Of a stretch of 64,000 nt of DNA, positions 26,118 through 35,711 are shown piece after piece. Position 1 is the stretch's first letter; every line of letters begins with the position of its first letter. Source of the stretch: Legionellaceae bacterium (GTDB taxonomy: Bacteria; Pseudomonadota; Gammaproteobacteria; Legionellales; Legionellaceae); the NCBI GenBank assembly GCA_018061965.1, contig JAGOTG010000001.1, positions 266,155-330,154 of the forward strand, read 5' to 3'. The notes under the pieces were generated by a model. That model ran no database searches and had not been told where the DNA came from. It saw only the letters and a program-made list of their open reading frames with translations. The translations under genes were made by a program, and so were the position numbers.

Positions 26118-26159
26118 GAGTCGGTGTGCTAAAGAAAAGATAACATAGGAGTATATAAA

Positions 26160-26783
26160 GTGGAAATTGGTTTATATCAATTAAAATATCCTTTCAGAAA
26201 ATTACTGGATGGTTTGCTGCCTATTTGTAAACATACGAATCCGAATACGATTAGTCTTATGTTGTTACCCATCGGCTTCATCACGGCCGTCATTTATTAT
26301 TATGCGCCACAGTATCCTTATTTTTATTGCCTGGGGATTGGACTCATTTTTTTGCGGATGGTGATAGGTACTCTGGATGGATTGGTGGCAGAAATCTATC
26401 ATAAACAGACGCCAAATGGGACGATTTTGAATCGTCTGACACCGGAAATTGCGGATTGGATGCTGCTGTTGAGTATTATGATCATCAATGCGCAACATCC
26501 TATTTTAAACTATTGTGCTCTGTTGATGGGTTGGGCTGTAAGTTATGTCGGTTTACTGGGTTTGGCGGGCAACAAACGGATTCAAAGTGTTGGCCCCGTT
26601 GGACAGACAGATCGATTAGTTGCGTTAATGATTGTTTCTGCTTTGCAATATGCGTGTATTCGCGCGGGCTGGGCCATAGATATGCTGAATATCTTTATCT
26701 GGTGGGTAATATTAGGTGGGACTGTCACTTTAGCAGTGCGTACTTATCGTATTTTGATAGAGAAAGCCCATGGATCTCACTAA
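26160..26783 (+). CDS. CDP-alcohol phosphatidyltransferase-like protein with degenerate active site
   Basis: This 207-residue membrane protein has about six hydrophobic segments. The family motif is D-x2-DG-x2-AR-x8-G-x3-D-x3-D. Here the spacing is kept but the residues are not: GTLDGLVAE, eight residues, then GTILNRLTP. The second Asp and both glycines stay. The first Asp is Gly, the Arg is Glu, the third Asp is Asn and the fourth is Pro. Active members join CDP-diacylglycerol to an alcohol; this protein may be inactive, have a new mechanism, or serve as a partner. The start is GTG 26160 with AGGAG upstream. Its end overlaps the start of the PLP/SDR fusion gene by 14 bases. It is divergent from the CdsA gene. 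Confidence 0.75.
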   Translation: MEIGLYQLKYPFRKLLDGLLPICKHTNPNTISLMLLPIGFITAVIYYYAPQYPYFYCLGIGLIFLRMVIGTLDGLVAEIYHKQTPNGTILNRLTPEIADWMLLLSIMIINAQHPILNYCALLMGWAVSYVGLLGLAGNKRIQSVGPVGQTDRLVALMIVSALQYACIRAGWAIDMLNIFIWWVILGGTVTLAVRTYRILIEKAHGSH

Positions 26784-28722
26784 GATCAGAAGCAACTACT
26801 CTATAACTTGCAACGACATTTATCTTAATCATGCGGCGACGGCGCCTATTGCTCTGACGACTATTCAACGTATGCAAGCGTTGGCAGCAGAAATGTCTCG
26901 TCCATTGGGTGAGCATTTTTATCAATGGTTGGGCGTCATGGAAGACACGCGGCGCAGACTTTCCGATTTAATCCATGCCCATCCTTCCGAAGTCGCATTT
27001 TGCCAAAACACTTCAACTGGGTTGAGCTTGATTGCTGCAGCAATCCCATTCCAACCTGGTGATAAAGTTCTGGTCCCTAGAAATGAATTTCCTTCAAATA
27101 TTTATGTTTGGCAAAATTTAGCTGCAAAAGGTGTGAATTGTGAGTTATTTGATGTTGTGGCAGGAGAGTCTGTCGTTGAAACTTTGCAAAAAATGTCTCT
27201 CAGTCAGGTGAAATTATTGAGCATTTCAGCAGTTAGTTATTTGACAGGGCGTTTTTACGAGCTGAAAGAAATCGTGACATTTTGTCGTGAGCGGGGAATT
27301 TTAACTTGTATTGATGCAATTCAAGCCATCGGGACTGTGCCGATTGACGTGCAGGATATTCAGGTCGACTTTCTGGCATCCGGCGCTCAAAAGTGGTTGT
27401 TGAGCAGTGTGGGCGCTGGCTTTATTTATGCACGCAAAGAATGGTTAGAAAAGTTAACTGTCTCATTAGTGGGATGGACTTCAGTACAATATCCAGAAAA
27501 CTTTTCGTTAAAACAATTAGATTTTTCTAATGAAATGACCCGTTTTGAACCGGGATTGCCTAACATTTTGCCTATCGTAGGATTAAATCAATCATTGCGG
27601 GAGCTGACTACCATTGGCTGGGAAAATATTTATGCAAGAATTCAGAGCAATACCCGCTATCTGATGACAGGATTGCATGCACAACAGATTGGTTCATTTG
27701 CGCAAGAGGATCGAACAGCAGGTATCGTAGCCTTTGATGTGCCCAAATCATGTGAGCTGGATAGGTTGCTGGACGAATTAAAAAAACAAAAAATTCATCT
27801 GACCCAAAGAGATCAGTATATTCGGCTTTCACCTCATTTTTACAATACTTCTGAAGAATTGGATACATTGTTGTCTCTGTTTGGACATAAACCGAATATG
27901 GCTGTCTTGACTGATTTGAAGTCGGAGATGCCAGCAGTGCCAAATGGAGCCATTCTCATCTCGGGTGGGAGTGGCCACTTGGGTGCATGCTTTGCAAAGC
28001 ATTTGGCCAAACAAGGGTACACGCTTACGTTGCTTGGAAGGCATCAGGAAAAATTAATGGGAGTACAGCAGGAGATTCAAGCCAGTACGGCTGCAACCGT
28101 GTCTATTCACTCTTGCGATTTTAATGATCCGGAAAGCTTGCAAGCCTTGCTCGATGATTTGACCGCACAGCGCGGACAATACACAGCGTTTATCAATTGC
28201 GCAGGGATTGCGGAATCGGATGAATTTACCCATTTGTCTGTGACCCAATTCAAAACTATGTTGCAAGTCAATTGTGTGGCTGCGTTTCAACTCATGCAAT
28301 TGTTTTTATCGACTTTACGGGCACCCAAAGCATTGGGCATTTTAAATATTGTTTCAGCCACAGGGCGCTGTGGATGGCCTTTGTTGTCAGGGTATGCCGC
28401 CAGTCAAGCAGCATTATGGAGTATGACTGAGGTATTGGCTAGAGAGTATAGTCATGACCAGGATATTGCTGTAACTACCTATGTCGCACCTCCGATGCAT
28501 TCGCCCATGCAAAAACGTTTGGGTCGTATTGCATTAAGGTATTTCAAACTGAGCGGAGAGTTTCCGTACGAACAAGCCAAGCAAATTGCTCATGCTGCTT
28601 GGCGGATATTTGAAAAGAAAGAGACCCAATATGTTCACCGTTATCACCGTTGGATTTTACGCATGAATGCCTGGATACCGACATTTATTGATCGCCAAAT
28701 AAAAAAGAGGTGGCGGATGTAA
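26770..28722 (+). CDS. Fusion of class V PLP-dependent transferase and short-chain dehydrogenase
   Basis: The 650-residue protein joins two enzymes. Residues 1-375 are a fold-type I class V transferase (cysteine desulfurase/isopenicillin epimerase-like). It has YLNHAATAP near the start, D182 in CIDAIQAIG and the PLP lysine K208 in SGAQKWL. Residues ~392-650 are a short-chain dehydrogenase with cofactor loop GGSGHLG (399-405), NCAG (476-479), catalytic S529 and Y542 in GYAASQAAL. The usual YxxxK lysine is Gln546. The C-terminal tail is basic and aromatic, perhaps membrane-binding. The start lies inside the previous gene (14-base overlap), so the two are co-translated. Substrate unknown; an amino-alcohol or amino-lipid precursor would fit the neighbours. 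Confidence 0.82.
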   Translation: MDLTKIRSNYSITCNDIYLNHAATAPIALTTIQRMQALAAEMSRPLGEHFYQWLGVMEDTRRRLSDLIHAHPSEVAFCQNTSTGLSLIAAAIPFQPGDKVLVPRNEFPSNIYVWQNLAAKGVNCELFDVVAGESVVETLQKMSLSQVKLLSISAVSYLTGRFYELKEIVTFCRERGILTCIDAIQAIGTVPIDVQDIQVDFLASGAQKWLLSSVGAGFIYARKEWLEKLTVSLVGWTSVQYPENFSLKQLDFSNEMTRFEPGLPNILPIVGLNQSLRELTTIGWENIYARIQSNTRYLMTGLHAQQIGSFAQEDRTAGIVAFDVPKSCELDRLLDELKKQKIHLTQRDQYIRLSPHFYNTSEELDTLLSLFGHKPNMAVLTDLKSEMPAVPNGAILISGGSGHLGACFAKHLAKQGYTLTLLGRHQEKLMGVQQEIQASTAATVSIHSCDFNDPESLQALLDDLTAQRGQYTAFINCAGIAESDEFTHLSVTQFKTMLQVNCVAAFQLMQLFLSTLRAPKALGILNIVSATGRCGWPLLSGYAASQAALWSMTEVLAREYSHDQDIAVTTYVAPPMHSPMQKRLGRIALRYFKLSGEFPYEQAKQIAHAAWRIFEKKETQYVHRYHRWILRMNAWIPTFIDRQIKKRWRM

Positions 28723-28752
28723 TTGCATTTTCTGCATTAGGAGTTTCCGTCT

Positions 28753-28781
28753 CCCGCTGGCTAGAGATGATGCCAGCAGGG
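28753..28781. terminator. Stem-loop between convergent genes
   Basis: CCCGCTGGC (28753-28761) pairs with GCCAGCAGG (28772-28780; one mismatch) around a 10-base loop, between the fusion gene (+) and the uracil-DNA glycosylase gene (-). No U-tract follows on either side, so an intrinsic terminator is possible but not classical. Confidence 0.4.
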
Positions 28782-28804
28782 CAGATGAGGGTGGTTACAA
28801 CAGA

Positions 28805-29419
28805 TTATGATTGAAGCAATTGTTGTACAGTGAGCCAATCTTGATAAGCCCTTTTTTTATCTAATGGATTGCGCAACAGGTAGGCTGGGTGATAGGTGAC
28901 GATGACCGGAATGTTTTGATAGTCGTGCTTCTGAGCGCGCATTTGAGTTAATGAGTGTGTTGTATTGAGCAAATACTGCCCTGCAAATCGGCCTAATGCC
29001 AGTAATAATGTGGGTTTTACCAAAGAAATTTGTTGTGCCAAATAACTGCTGCACTGCGTAATTTCGTCGCTTTGTGGATCGCGGTTATTGGGAGGACGAC
29101 ATTTTAAAACGTTGGCAATATAAATTTCGTTGTTGATCAAACCAATGCAGGATATCATTTGATCTAATAAGCTGCCTGCTACACCGACAAAAGGTAGACC
29201 TTGCTGATCTTCGTGAAACCCAGGTGCTTCGCCGATGATCATAAGTTTAGCTTGTGGGTTACCGCGTGCAAACACCGTTTGCGAACGAGTTTGGTGCAGG
29301 GGGCAGCGCGTACAGGCAGCTACTTCAGTAGCCAACTGTTGTAGGGTAGATAGGCGCTGCGGGTTATCGCGCACTAACCACGAGGTTATCCCCATTTGTT
29401 CCAAATAGTAATTTTGCAT
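28805..29419 (-). CDS. Family 4 uracil-DNA glycosylase (Fe-S type)
   Basis: The 204-residue protein begins with an N-terminal Cys pair CTRCPLHQTR (36-39). It carries the family-4 motif GEAPGFHEDQQGLPFVGVAG, NVLKCRPPNNRDP, a further Cys in QCSSYL and the His motif TYHPAYLLRN. The four cysteines would hold a 4Fe-4S cluster. It removes uracil from DNA in base-excision repair. Family 4 enzymes were first studied in thermophiles but are common in bacteria that may also carry Ung. The ATG at 29419 is the first in frame. It is convergent with the PLP/SDR gene. Confidence 0.92.
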   Translation of the reverse strand: MQNYYLEQMGITSWLVRDNPQRLSTLQQLATEVAACTRCPLHQTRSQTVFARGNPQAKLMIIGEAPGFHEDQQGLPFVGVAGSLLDQMISCIGLINNEIYIANVLKCRPPNNRDPQSDEITQCSSYLAQQISLVKPTLLLALGRFAGQYLLNTTHSLTQMRAQKHDYQNIPVIVTYHPAYLLRNPLDKKRAYQDWLTVQQLLQS

Positions 29420-29491
29420 ACCGTAATCCTGTAAAACGTCGTCTTAGTATATACCCAATAAACGCTATAATGCTATTTTTGAAGGTTATAA

Positions 29492-29596
29492 GACTGACGC
29501 AAAACCCCGATCACAGTGTTTAATTCAGACATTTAGTCATCTAAACTCCCTAATCAAAGACTAAATCCACCTCGAAGTCGGGGTTTTGAGTAAGTC
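29492..29596. mobile_element. MITE-like 105-bp element with 19-bp terminal inverted repeats
   Basis: The left end GACTGACGCAAAACCCCGA and right end TCGGGGTTTTGAGTAAGTC are inverted repeats with three mismatches. An inner perfect pair ATTTAGTC/GACTAAAT lies near the centre. There is no coding capacity. The size and TIRs suggest a non-autonomous IS derivative, but no clear target-site duplication is seen. It lies in the 332-base non-coding stretch between the glycosylase gene and metY. Confidence 0.5.
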
Positions 29597-29709
29597 CTAA
29601 TTTATTGGAGATATAACGTAACAGGAAATAAATAACTAAAATATCGGACCGAAAAATCCGACTTAACATTGATTGCAAGAACCAAATGCCTTAGTGAATA
29701 AATTAATCG

Positions 29710-29738
29710 TTGCTTAGTTCATCGTCCCTGTGTATAAT
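29710..29738 (+). promoter_or_regulatory. Promoter of the initiator tRNA (metY-rimP-nusA-infB) operon
   Basis: TTGCTT (29710-29715), a 17-base spacer and TATAAT (29733-29738) lie 14 bases before the tRNA. This is a strong sigma70-type promoter placed as for E. coli metY. Confidence 0.8.
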
Positions 29739-29751
29739 CGCTTTCAGTTGA

Positions 29752-29828
<77 letters not shown>

Positions 29829-29842
29829 ATATATATTTTTAG

Positions 29843-29865
29843 AACCCCATTTATGGGGTTTTTTA
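29843..29865 (+). terminator. Intrinsic terminator after the initiator tRNA
   Basis: AACCCCA, a TTTA loop and TGGGGTT form a perfect stem followed by TTTTATT. It lies 14 bases after the tRNA and 27 bases before rimP. It should end most tRNA transcripts and let part of the polymerases read into the nusA operon. rimP has no other clear promoter. Confidence 0.8.
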
Positions 29866-29892
29866 TTAAGTTAATTTGGTTAAATTGATTAT

Positions 29893-30345
29893 ATGATTCA
29901 AACTGAAATAGAAAACCTGTTGCGACCATGTATTGAAGGGTTGGGTTATGAGTTTTGGGGCTGCCAATATTTGATGCAGGGCAGATATGCCTTGCTGCGC
30001 GTATTTATTGACCACGCGGATGGTGTTGGAATTGAGGACTGCGAAAAAGCCAGTCGGCAAATTAGTGCTGTTATGGATGTCGAAGATCCTATTTCCGGAC
30101 AATATAGTCTAGAGGTTTCTTCTCCAGGAATTCCTAGACCGTTATTTTATAGTGAACAATACCAGCGCTATATTGGAGAGTTGGTCGAAATTAAATTGGC
30201 GAAACCCATTGCCCAACAGCGCAAATTTACTGGAAAAATTGTTTCGGCAGATGAACAGAACGTGGTTCTGGATCTGGATGGGGACAGTGGGCAGCAAGTT
30301 TTTTCTTTTAACGCGATTGCGAAAGCACATTTGACATCTAAGTGA
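29893..30345 (+). CDS. rimP: Ribosome maturation factor RimP
   Basis: RimP helps assemble the 30S subunit. The 150-residue protein keeps [33 protein letters not shown] and [14 protein letters not shown], the family hallmarks, followed by a C-terminal SH3-like domain. It is the first protein gene of rimP-nusA-infB-rbfA-truB. ATG 29893 has no recognisable Shine-Dalgarno sequence in the AT-rich stretch after the terminator. The gene ends eight bases before the nusA start. Confidence 0.96.
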   Translation: MIQTEIENLLRPCIEGLGYEFWGCQYLMQGRYALLRVFIDHADGVGIEDCEKASRQISAVMDVEDPISGQYSLEVSSPGIPRPLFYSEQYQRYIGELVEIKLAKPIAQQRKFTGKIVSADEQNVVLDLDGDSGQQVFSFNAIAKAHLTSK

Positions 30346-30353
30346 GGCTAATG

Positions 30354-31847
30354 ATGAGCAAAGAATTACTATTGGTTGCTGAGGCACTTTCTAATGAAAA
30401 AGGTGTGAGCAAAGAAGTCGTTTTAGGCGCGATACAAGCCGCGCTTGAATCAGCAACACGTAAATTGATTGGCCAAGAATTTGGGATTCAAGTGACGATG
30501 GATCCGCGTCTAGGTGATTATGTGACCATTCGCTATTGGGATGTGGTTGCTGACGACGAAATAGAATTTACAGACCGCCAATTAACTCTTGCTCAAGCAC
30601 AAGAAAAAAAACCAGATGCTCAACTCGGTGATCGTATTGAAGAACATGTGCCCTCTATAGAATTTGGCCGTATTGCAGCCCAAACTGCACGCCACGTGAT
30701 TTTTCAAAAAATTCGCGAAGCAGAACGTCGCATGATGGTTGATCAATTTAAAGCGAAAATCGGCCAATTGGTGTATGGAACAGTTAAAAAAGTTACGCGC
30801 GACAATATTATTGTCGATTTAGGTGGCAAGGCCGAGGCCTTTTTAGCGCGCGCTGATATGCTGCCGCAAGAAATGTTTCGTCCGAATGATCGGGTACGTG
30901 CTTATTTGTATGATATTTTGGAACATCCTCGCGGTCCGCAATTATTAGTGAGTCGAACTCGTAAAGAAATGTTGATTGAATTATTCAGGATTGAAGTGCC
31001 AGAAATTGGTGAAAACATTATTCAAATCAAATCAGCAGCACGTGAGCCTGGCAGTCGAGCTAAAATTGCTGTGAAAACGAATGATGGACGTATCGATCCA
31101 GTAGGTGCTTGTGTTGGAATGCGTGGTGCTCGTGTGCAGGCCGTATCAAGTGAATTAGGTGGTGAACGTGTTGATATTATCCTATGGGATGATAATCCAG
31201 CTCAATTAGTGATCAACGCTATGGCGCCCGCAGAAATTTCTTCGATTGTAGTGGATGAAGATACTCATACAATGGATTTGGCTGTCCATAAAGATCAATT
31301 ATCACAAGCCATCGGACGTAATGGACAAAATGTTCGCTTAGCCAGCCAATTAACCGGCTGGACATTGAACGTGATGACTATCGAAGCATTTGAGGGTAAA
31401 ACGCAAGAAGAGTCTAACAAAACGATTCATTTATTTGTGGATACATTGGGGATAGATGAAGAAATTGCTGGTTTGCTATTAACTAACGGATTTTCTACTT
31501 TGGAAGAAGTGGCTTATGTGCCGATAGATGAATTACTGTCGATCGAAGGATTTGATGAGGAAATTGTCGGAGAATTGCGCAGCAGAGCTAATAATAGCCT
31601 CTTAACTCAAGCATTGACGGCAAACGAGCATCATGATCATCAAAACCTTGATTTGATTACCATGCAAGGTATGACCCCTGAATTAGTGGGGCAACTGAAG
31701 AGCATTGGTGTGACCAATACAGATGAATTGGCTGAATGCTCAGTCGATGAACTCCTGGTTCTGCCGTTTATGACAGAAGAACAGGCAGGTAAGCATATTA
31801 TGAAAGCACGGGAACGCTGGTTTGCTGAAGATGATTCGGCAGAGTAA
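30354..31847 (+). CDS. nusA: Transcription elongation factor NusA
   Basis: NusA modulates RNA polymerase pausing, termination and antitermination. The 497-residue protein has an N-terminal polymerase-binding domain, S1 ([22 protein letters not shown]), two KH domains ([13 protein letters not shown] and [15 protein letters not shown]) and two C-terminal acidic helix-hairpin repeats ([13 protein letters not shown] and [13 protein letters not shown]). The repeats bind the RNA polymerase alpha subunit in E. coli. Start ATG 30354 (MSKELLLV) is chosen because GAGG lies six bases upstream; ATG 30351 and GTG 30342 are less likely. It lies between rimP and infB. Confidence 0.98.
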   Translation: MSKELLLVAEALSNEKGVSKEVVLGAIQAALESATRKLIGQEFGIQVTMDPRLGDYVTIRYWDVVADDEIEFTDRQLTLAQAQEKKPDAQLGDRIEEHVPSIEFGRIAAQTARHVIFQKIREAERRMMVDQFKAKIGQLVYGTVKKVTRDNIIVDLGGKAEAFLARADMLPQEMFRPNDRVRAYLYDILEHPRGPQLLVSRTRKEMLIELFRIEVPEIGENIIQIKSAAREPGSRAKIAVKTNDGRIDPVGACVGMRGARVQAVSSELGGERVDIILWDDNPAQLVINAMAPAEISSIVVDEDTHTMDLAVHKDQLSQAIGRNGQNVRLASQLTGWTLNVMTIEAFEGKTQEESNKTIHLFVDTLGIDEEIAGLLLTNGFSTLEEVAYVPIDELLSIEGFDEEIVGELRSRANNSLLTQALTANEHHDHQNLDLITMQGMTPELVGQLKSIGVTNTDELAECSVDELLVLPFMTEEQAGKHIMKARERWFAEDDSAE

Positions 31848-31920
31848 TTCCTTCGTGAAAGGTATATATCTTGAAGGTGAAGCCAGAATACTGGCATTGT
31901 GGTAAAAGGGGATAAAGATT

Positions 31921-34446
31921 ATGGCAGATGTAACGGTGAAACAATTGGCTCAAGTAGTTGGAATTTCGCCTGAGCATTTATTGACTCAGTTGCAAAAAGC
32001 TGGCATAGCAATTTCGAATGAAAATGATACGATTAATGAACAAGAAAAGTTGACATTATTGAGTCATTTGAAAAGCGGTGTTTCTAAAGACCCGGTTGCC
32101 AAAGGACAGATAACGTTACGGCGCAAATCTGTTTCACAAGTTCCAAGTCATGATATGGGCAGTGGTAAAACCGTTAATATTGAAGTTCGAAAAAAACGTG
32201 TATTTGTCAAACGTCCTGTCGAAACCCCTCCCTTAGAAGAACCGGAAGACTTAGAGTCGGTTGTTGAGGATGAATCTCCCGATTCTGTGATAGCAGAATT
32301 AGAGAGTACGTCTGCCGCTGAGTCACCCACTGTACTGGATTCTGAAGAAGGTTCGCAATCTGCTGACGTCATTTCCGAAGATGTGAAAACTGAGGTAGTC
32401 GCGGGACCTGCTGTAGAAGAGGCAAAGCCTAAAAAAGAAGAAGCAAAGGTAGACAAGCATACTAAAAAGAAAACACCTGGTCGCGATGAAAGTGAAGCGC
32501 CAAAAACTGATATTAAGCGCGGTGCTGTGAAGCAGCGCAAAAGTAAACAAAATCTGTTCTTACAAGAAGACGATGCGGATGGTGGCTATGCAAAACGCCA
32601 TAAATCTAAACGTCGTAAACCTGAAAAATCTGATAAATATCGCGAAGCAGAAGAGGCCTTGACGCATGGGTTTGCGATGCCAACTGCACCCACGGTGCAT
32701 GAGGTTCTGATTCCTGAAACCATCACGGTTGCTGATTTGGCCAAGCGCATGTCTGTGAAGGCGGCTGAAGTCATTAAAGTAATGATTGGTTTGGGTGCTA
32801 TGGCCACGATCAACCAAGTCATTGATCAAGAAACAGCAGTTATTGTCGTTGAAGAAATGGGGCATAAAGCCAAACTCTTGCAAGAAAACGCGTTGGAAAT
32901 TGGTTTGGACGATGCGATGCGTAAAGGGGGCGAAGCGTTCCCACGTGCGCCTGTGGTGACCATTATGGGTCACGTCGATCATGGTAAAACATCTTTGTTA
33001 GATTATATTCGCCGGACAAAAGTTGCGGCGGGAGAGGCAGGCGGTATTACCCAACATATTGGGGCTTATCATGTAAGTACCGAAAAAGGGGATATCACAT
33101 TTTTAGATACGCCAGGACACGCGGCATTTACCGCCATGAGAGCGCGCGGTGCGCAAGCGACCGATATTGTGATCTTGATTGTAGCGATCGATGATGGTGT
33201 AAAACCACAAACGCTTGAAGCGATTCAACATGCCAAAGCAGCCAAGGTTCCTATCGTCGTGGCTATCAATAAAATTGATAAACCAGGCTCTGACCCGGAT
33301 AAGGTCATGACTGAGCTGTCGAATTATGGCGTGCTTCCAGAAGCATGGGGCGGTGATACGATGATTGTCCCAATTTCCGCACGTACTGGGGAAGGGATTG
33401 ATAAATTATTAGATGCTATTTTATTACAAGCTGAAGTTTTGGAATTGACTGCACACAGAGATGGTGCGGCCAAAGGCGTTGTGATTGAATCACGTTTGGA
33501 CAAAGGACGTGGCCCAGTGGCTACGGTGTTGGTTCAGTCCGGTACTTTGCACAAAGGGGATATCATTTTAGCAGGCTTCCAATATGGTCGCGTGCGCGCA
33601 CTTGTTGATGATGCTGGGCATTCCGTCGATAGTGCTGGTCCTTCAATGCCGGTTGAAATTTTAGGATTATCGGCTATTCCACATGCGGGTGATGATGCGG
33701 TGGTCGTGACAGATGAGAAGCGGGCGCGTGAAGTGGCCTTGTTCCGTCAAGGAAAATTCCGCGATGTAAAATTGGCCAGACGTCAAAAAACTTCTTTGGA
33801 AGGGATTTTTGAAAATATGGCAGCGCAAGAACTCAAAGTATTGAATATTGTATTGAAAGCGGATATGCAGGGATCGGTAGAAGCCATTGCAGATGCGTTG
33901 GTGAAATTATCTAACGAAGAAGTTAATGTGGTAGTGATTGCGACGGGCGTGGGTGGCATTACCGAATCTGATGTTCATTTGGCGATGGCATCTAATGCAT
34001 TAATGATTGGATTTAATGTTCGTGCTGATGCAGGTGCAAAACGCCTTGCGGAATCAGAGTCGGTGACGATTAATTATTACAGCGTGATTTACGATATCGT
34101 CGATGACGTCAAACGTGCATTATCAGGGATGTTGGCGCCTAAATTTAAAGAAGAAATTGTCGGGATAGCTGAAGTGCGCGATGTGTTCCGATCGCCAAAA
34201 CTAGGTGCTATTGCCGGCTGTATGGTGATGGAAGGCCAGATCAAGCGTAATAATCCTATTCGTGTTTTACGCGATAACGTGGTGATTTATGAGGGCACAT
34301 TGGAATCGTTACGTCGGTTCAAAGACGACGTCTCCGAAGTGCGTCAAGGACTAGAATGTGGGATTGGCGTTAAAAACTATAATGATGTCAAAACCGGTGA
34401 TTTGATCGAAGTGTTTGAAATAATTGAATTGAAACGAGAGATCTGA
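31921..34446 (+). CDS. infB: Translation initiation factor IF-2
   Basis: IF-2 brings fMet-tRNA to the 30S P site and promotes subunit joining. The 841-residue protein has an N-terminal IF2N module. A long charged, low-complexity linker (about 55-240, rich in Glu, Lys and Ser) follows, then a second IF2N and the GTPase ([34 protein letters not shown]). The C-terminal beta barrels and C2 domain complete it. AGGGG nine bases before ATG 31921 is a good ribosome binding site. Shorter alternative starts, as in E. coli, are not evident. It is followed by rbfA after four bases. Confidence 0.98.
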   Translation: MADVTVKQLAQVVGISPEHLLTQLQKAGIAISNENDTINEQEKLTLLSHLKSGVSKDPVAKGQITLRRKSVSQVPSHDMGSGKTVNIEVRKKRVFVKRPVETPPLEEPEDLESVVEDESPDSVIAELESTSAAESPTVLDSEEGSQSADVISEDVKTEVVAGPAVEEAKPKKEEAKVDKHTKKKTPGRDESEAPKTDIKRGAVKQRKSKQNLFLQEDDADGGYAKRHKSKRRKPEKSDKYREAEEALTHGFAMPTAPTVHEVLIPETITVADLAKRMSVKAAEVIKVMIGLGAMATINQVIDQETAVIVVEEMGHKAKLLQENALEIGLDDAMRKGGEAFPRAPVVTIMGHVDHGKTSLLDYIRRTKVAAGEAGGITQHIGAYHVSTEKGDITFLDTPGHAAFTAMRARGAQATDIVILIVAIDDGVKPQTLEAIQHAKAAKVPIVVAINKIDKPGSDPDKVMTELSNYGVLPEAWGGDTMIVPISARTGEGIDKLLDAILLQAEVLELTAHRDGAAKGVVIESRLDKGRGPVATVLVQSGTLHKGDIILAGFQYGRVRALVDDAGHSVDSAGPSMPVEILGLSAIPHAGDDAVVVTDEKRAREVALFRQGKFRDVKLARRQKTSLEGIFENMAAQELKVLNIVLKADMQGSVEAIADALVKLSNEEVNVVVIATGVGGITESDVHLAMASNALMIGFNVRADAGAKRLAESESVTINYYSVIYDIVDDVKRALSGMLAPKFKEEIVGIAEVRDVFRSPKLGAIAGCMVMEGQIKRNNPIRVLRDNVVIYEGTLESLRRFKDDVSEVRQGLECGIGVKNYNDVKTGDLIEVFEIIELKREI

Positions 34447-34450
34447 TCGT

Positions 34451-34822
34451 ATGGCTCATGAATTCAAGCGTAGTGATCGGGTGTCACAATTGTTGCAACG
34501 CAAATTAGCAATGTTGATTAAAGAAGAAGTGAAAGATCCGCGTTTACTTGGATTGATCACCATATCATCAGCTGAAGTGAGCAAAGATCTGGGACATGCC
34601 AAAATATATTTTACCGTATTTAATGGTGATCCAGTGGTTGCTGAGAGTATCCTCAATGCAGCAGCCAGCTATTTACGTTCGTTAGTAGCGAAAACCCTTA
34701 CCATGCGTTCTGCCCCACAATTACATTTTGTGTATGACAAGTCATTAGAGTATGGCGCTCGCTTAAGTCGTTTGATTGATCAAGTCAATCCGAGTTCAGA
34801 AGATGAAAAAGATACGGAATAA
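34451..34822 (+). CDS. rbfA: 30S ribosome-binding factor RbfA
   Basis: RbfA is a single KH-like domain protein needed for late 30S assembly and cold adaptation. The 123-residue protein keeps [28 protein letters not shown] and the [20 protein letters not shown] strand, ending with an acidic tail. It starts four bases after infB and overlaps truB by 20 bases, in the standard operon order. Confidence 0.97.
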   Translation: MAHEFKRSDRVSQLLQRKLAMLIKEEVKDPRLLGLITISSAEVSKDLGHAKIYFTVFNGDPVVAESILNAAASYLRSLVAKTLTMRSAPQLHFVYDKSLEYGARLSRLIDQVNPSSEDEKDTE

Positions 34823-35711
34823 TATTCATGGCATATTATTAATTGATAAGCCTGGTCTTCTGAGTTCCAATACGGTCCTGCAAAGAGTGAAATCCTTATT
34901 AAATGCGCGTAAGGCTGGCCATATGGGTTGTTTGGACCCGCTTGCCACGGGTATGTTGCCGCTGTGTTTTGGTGAGGCGACTAAATTTGCGCAGTCCGGC
35001 TTGGACGCGGATAAATGTTATGCGGTGACGGCTTGTTTCGGAGTGACCACCACCACAGGCGATTCTCAAGGTGACGTGATGCAGACTGTGTCAGATGCGT
35101 CGGTCTCTTCCGAAGACGTTATACAACAATTGCCCAAATTTGAGGGCGACGCTTTGCAAATTCCCCCTATGTATTCTGCTTTAAAATATCAAGGTAAAAA
35201 ATTATATGAATTAGCGCGCGCGGGTAAAGAAGTGCCGCGCCAACCACGTCCTATTACCATTCATCAATTTACTCTGACACGATTTGAATATCCACACGTA
35301 GAGTTTATAGTGCGTTGCTCGAAGGGGACGTATATTAGGACATTAATAGAAGATCTTGGGGCGGCATTGGGTGTTGGTGCGCATGTCACTCAATTAAGAC
35401 GTTTATATACTGCTGGGTTTGAATCACAACGGATGGTTACTCTAGAGGAGTGCGAGAATTGCTCAACTGAAGAATTGAGTAATCGTTTGTTACCGATGGA
35501 TTTTTTGCTCGGACACTTTCCAATTGTGACTTTATCCCAGTATGATTTGCAAAGCTTATATTTGGGAAAAACCATAACTTTAGACGTGGGTATTCATGAG
35601 GGATGCGTGCGTTTGTATGATGAGCACGCTCATTTTCAAGGGTTGGCTGAGTGGGATCCTATAGCTGCGGTGCTCAAAGCAAAACGCTTACTCGCGAATC
35701 CAGAATGTTAA
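34803..35711 (+). CDS. truB: tRNA pseudouridine-55 synthase TruB
   Basis: TruB makes pseudouridine 55 in the T-loop of tRNAs. The 302-residue protein has [14 protein letters not shown], the catalytic Asp in [40 protein letters not shown] and the [11 protein letters not shown] motif, with a C-terminal PUA-like part. Start 34803 ([10 protein letters not shown]) is chosen; the longer frame at 34776 lies within rbfA. In most gammaproteobacteria rpsO and pnp follow; here a DUF2520 gene overlaps its end instead. Confidence 0.97.
   Translation: MKKIRNNIHGILLIDKPGLLSSNTVLQRVKSLLNARKAGHMGCLDPLATGMLPLCFGEATKFAQSGLDADKCYAVTACFGVTTTTGDSQGDVMQTVSDASVSSEDVIQQLPKFEGDALQIPPMYSALKYQGKKLYELARAGKEVPRQPRPITIHQFTLTRFEYPHVEFIVRCSKGTYIRTLIEDLGAALGVGAHVTQLRRLYTAGFESQRMVTLEECENCSTEELSNRLLPMDFLLGHFPIVTLSQYDLQSLYLGKTITLDVGIHEGCVRLYDEHAHFQGLAEWDPIAAVLKAKRLLANPEC

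Noticed and set aside
26770..28722. Serine palmitoyltransferase plus ketosphinganine reductase (sphingolipid) reading of the fusion
   Set aside because: The PLP domain is of class V (cysteine desulfurase-like), not the alpha-oxoamine synthase type, and the SDR lacks the catalytic Lys.
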